Shown here: piece by piece, positions 63,293 through 64,000 of the stretch
Layout: every line of letters starts with the position of its first letter
Numbering within the stretch: the stretch's first letter is position 1
NCBI GenBank assembly: GCA_943787605.1
Contig: CALSNB010000001.1
Coordinates: 620,001-684,000 of the forward strand
Source of the DNA: GCA-2697345 sp002697345
Lineage (GTDB): Bacteria > Pseudomonadota > Alphaproteobacteria > Rhodobacterales > Rhodobacteraceae
Direction: 5' to 3'
Length of the DNA stretch: 64,000 nucleotides
Notes under the pieces: model-generated
Seen by the model: the letters and a program-made list of their open reading frames with translations, nothing else
Told to the model about the DNA's origin: nothing
The model's database searches: none
Made by a program: the position numbers and the translations under genes

Positions 63293-64000
63293 TTAATTGA
63301 CTTTCTTCTCGTGCGACTGGCAAAGAAACTGTAACCACTGTCGACCCCGGGTAGGACTCTAAATTAATCCACCCATTATGTTCATTAATAATTTGAGAAA
63401 CCAAGGCTAAACCCAAGCCAGTTCCATTCTTTTTTCCAGAGACAAATGGCTCAAATGCAGTTGATAGAATCTCAGAAGGGAACCCTGATCCATTATCTTT
63501 GATTTCTATAGTCAATGGAACGGGTACATTCTCTCCATTTGAATTTTTAACACGAATTCCTAACTCAAAAAAAGTTCTAATCTCAATTACGCCAATTTTT
63601 TTTATAGAAGCCTCAGCAGCATTTTTTAGTAAATTCAAAAAAACCTGTAACAGTTGATCAAAGTTACCCCACACATTTGGAAGAGACGGGTCGTATACTT
63701 CTAAGATTTTCATGTTTGATGCGAGGCTATATGACGAAAGCCTTTTTGCTTTACTTAAAATATCATGAATATTCACCGAAGTCTTTTTTGCAATTAAAGG
63801 GTGATCAAATTTTTCAAAATTTTTCAACAAATTTTCAATTCGACGAGACTCCTCAACTATTAAATCAGTCAGCTCTGTGTCTCTTTTTGAAAGTTTCATA
63901 CTTAAAAGCTGAGCTGCACCAATAATTCCAGCTAATGGATTTTTGATTTCATGAGAAAGCATTTCTGTCATTCCCGAAAATGATTTCTTTGTGTCATTAA
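63267..64000 (-). CDS. ntrB: Nitrogen regulation sensor kinase NtrB, 5' end outside window
   Basis: The frame is open to the window edge, so the N-terminal PAS domain is missing. What is seen is the kinase core: H-box SHEIKNPLAGIIGAAQLL, N-box NLLKNAAEASI, G1 DNGSGFPSEI, F-box FEPFVSGKKNGTGLGLALV. It is a soluble kinase/phosphatase that controls NtrC, normally with PII input. The methionine at 63971 is internal: upstream codons continue (NDTKKSFSG) without a stop. Confidence 0.94.
   Translation of the reverse strand, partial: NDTKKSFSGMTEMLSHEIKNPLAGIIGAAQLLSMKLSKRDTELTDLIVEESRRIENLLKNFEKFDHPLIAKKTSVNIHDILSKAKRLSSYSLASNMKILEVYDPSLPNVWGNFDQLLQVFLNLLKNAAEASIKKIGVIEIRTFFELGIRVKNSNGENVPVPLTIEIKDNGSGFPSEILSTAFEPFVSGKKNGTGLGLALVSQIINEHNGWINLESYPGSTVVTVSLPVAREESQLNGWHGLNS

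Overview
The window reads as a chromosomal segment of an AT-rich alphaproteobacterium, most like a streamlined marine Rhodobacterales (roseobacter-type) lineage. The reasons are: the gene order ntrB-ntrC-ntrY-ntrX-trkA-trkH-hfq-hflX; the rlmE/ppx-gppA pair; crotonyl-CoA carboxylase/reductase (ethylmalonyl-CoA pathway); a roseobacter-type corrinoid/folate methyl-transfer cluster; and NtrC-family regulators without the sigma-54 contact loop. By eye the GC content is well below 40%. Genes are densely packed, many overlap by 4 bases, and no gene-free stretch exceeds 300 bases. I saw no tRNA, rRNA, CRISPR array, insertion sequence or phage.

Layout. 0-1.7 kb: end-truncated rlmE and ppx/gppA. 1.9-6.3 kb: a four-gene methyl-transfer operon (small PF13769-type protein, MetF-like protein, methyl-H4folate:corrinoid methyltransferase, RamA-like reactivase). 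6.3-8.3 kb: HNH nuclease, carboxylesterase, AlkA glycosylase. 8.2-12.3 kb: cobalamin genes cobK, cbiD, cobA, cobB. 12.3-20.1 kb: MFS transporter, squalene/phytoene-synthase-like protein, cimA, cysS, aminotransferase, ccr. 20.2-23.6 kb: an export-type operon with DUF1501 and a broken DUF1800 gene. 23.8-32.5 kb: a GST followed by an eight-gene catabolic cluster (alpha-methylacyl-CoA racemase, FAD monooxygenase, two SDRs, Hyi-like isomerase, GloB-like hydrolase, ALDH, Zn-ADH). 32.6-35.9 kb: rhomboid, pgi, ribokinase. 36.0-38.2 kb: a methanethiol oxidase/SELENBP1-type gene with a [2Fe-2S] ferredoxin and a CoA-binding protein. 38.2-42.8 kb: a homoprotocatechuate meta-cleavage operon (hpaFEDGH). 43.1-53.6 kb: DsbA-like protein, Bcr/CflA pump, mfd, hemB, SYLF lipoprotein, a beta-hydroxyacid dehydrogenase, penicillin acylase. 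53.6-64 kb: the hflX-hfq-trkH-trkA-ntrX-ntrY-ntrC-ntrB block on the minus strand.

How it fits together. B12 links several parts: the cob genes supply the corrinoid, the methyl-transfer operon uses it and carries its reactivase, and the ethylmalonyl-CoA pathway marked by ccr also depends on B12 mutases. The rest is central metabolism plus catabolism of aromatics, branched acyl-CoAs and methylated sulfur, as in a marine heterotroph.

Points for a second look. cbiD and ntrX each carry one apparent extra A in a short A-run. The DUF1800 gene has two consecutive in-frame TAA codons. NtrC and NtrX both lack GAFTGA. Two neighbouring methyl-transfer proteins end in the same arginine-rich tail written in different codons. 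HpaF has Ala where the catalytic Pro-1 is expected.
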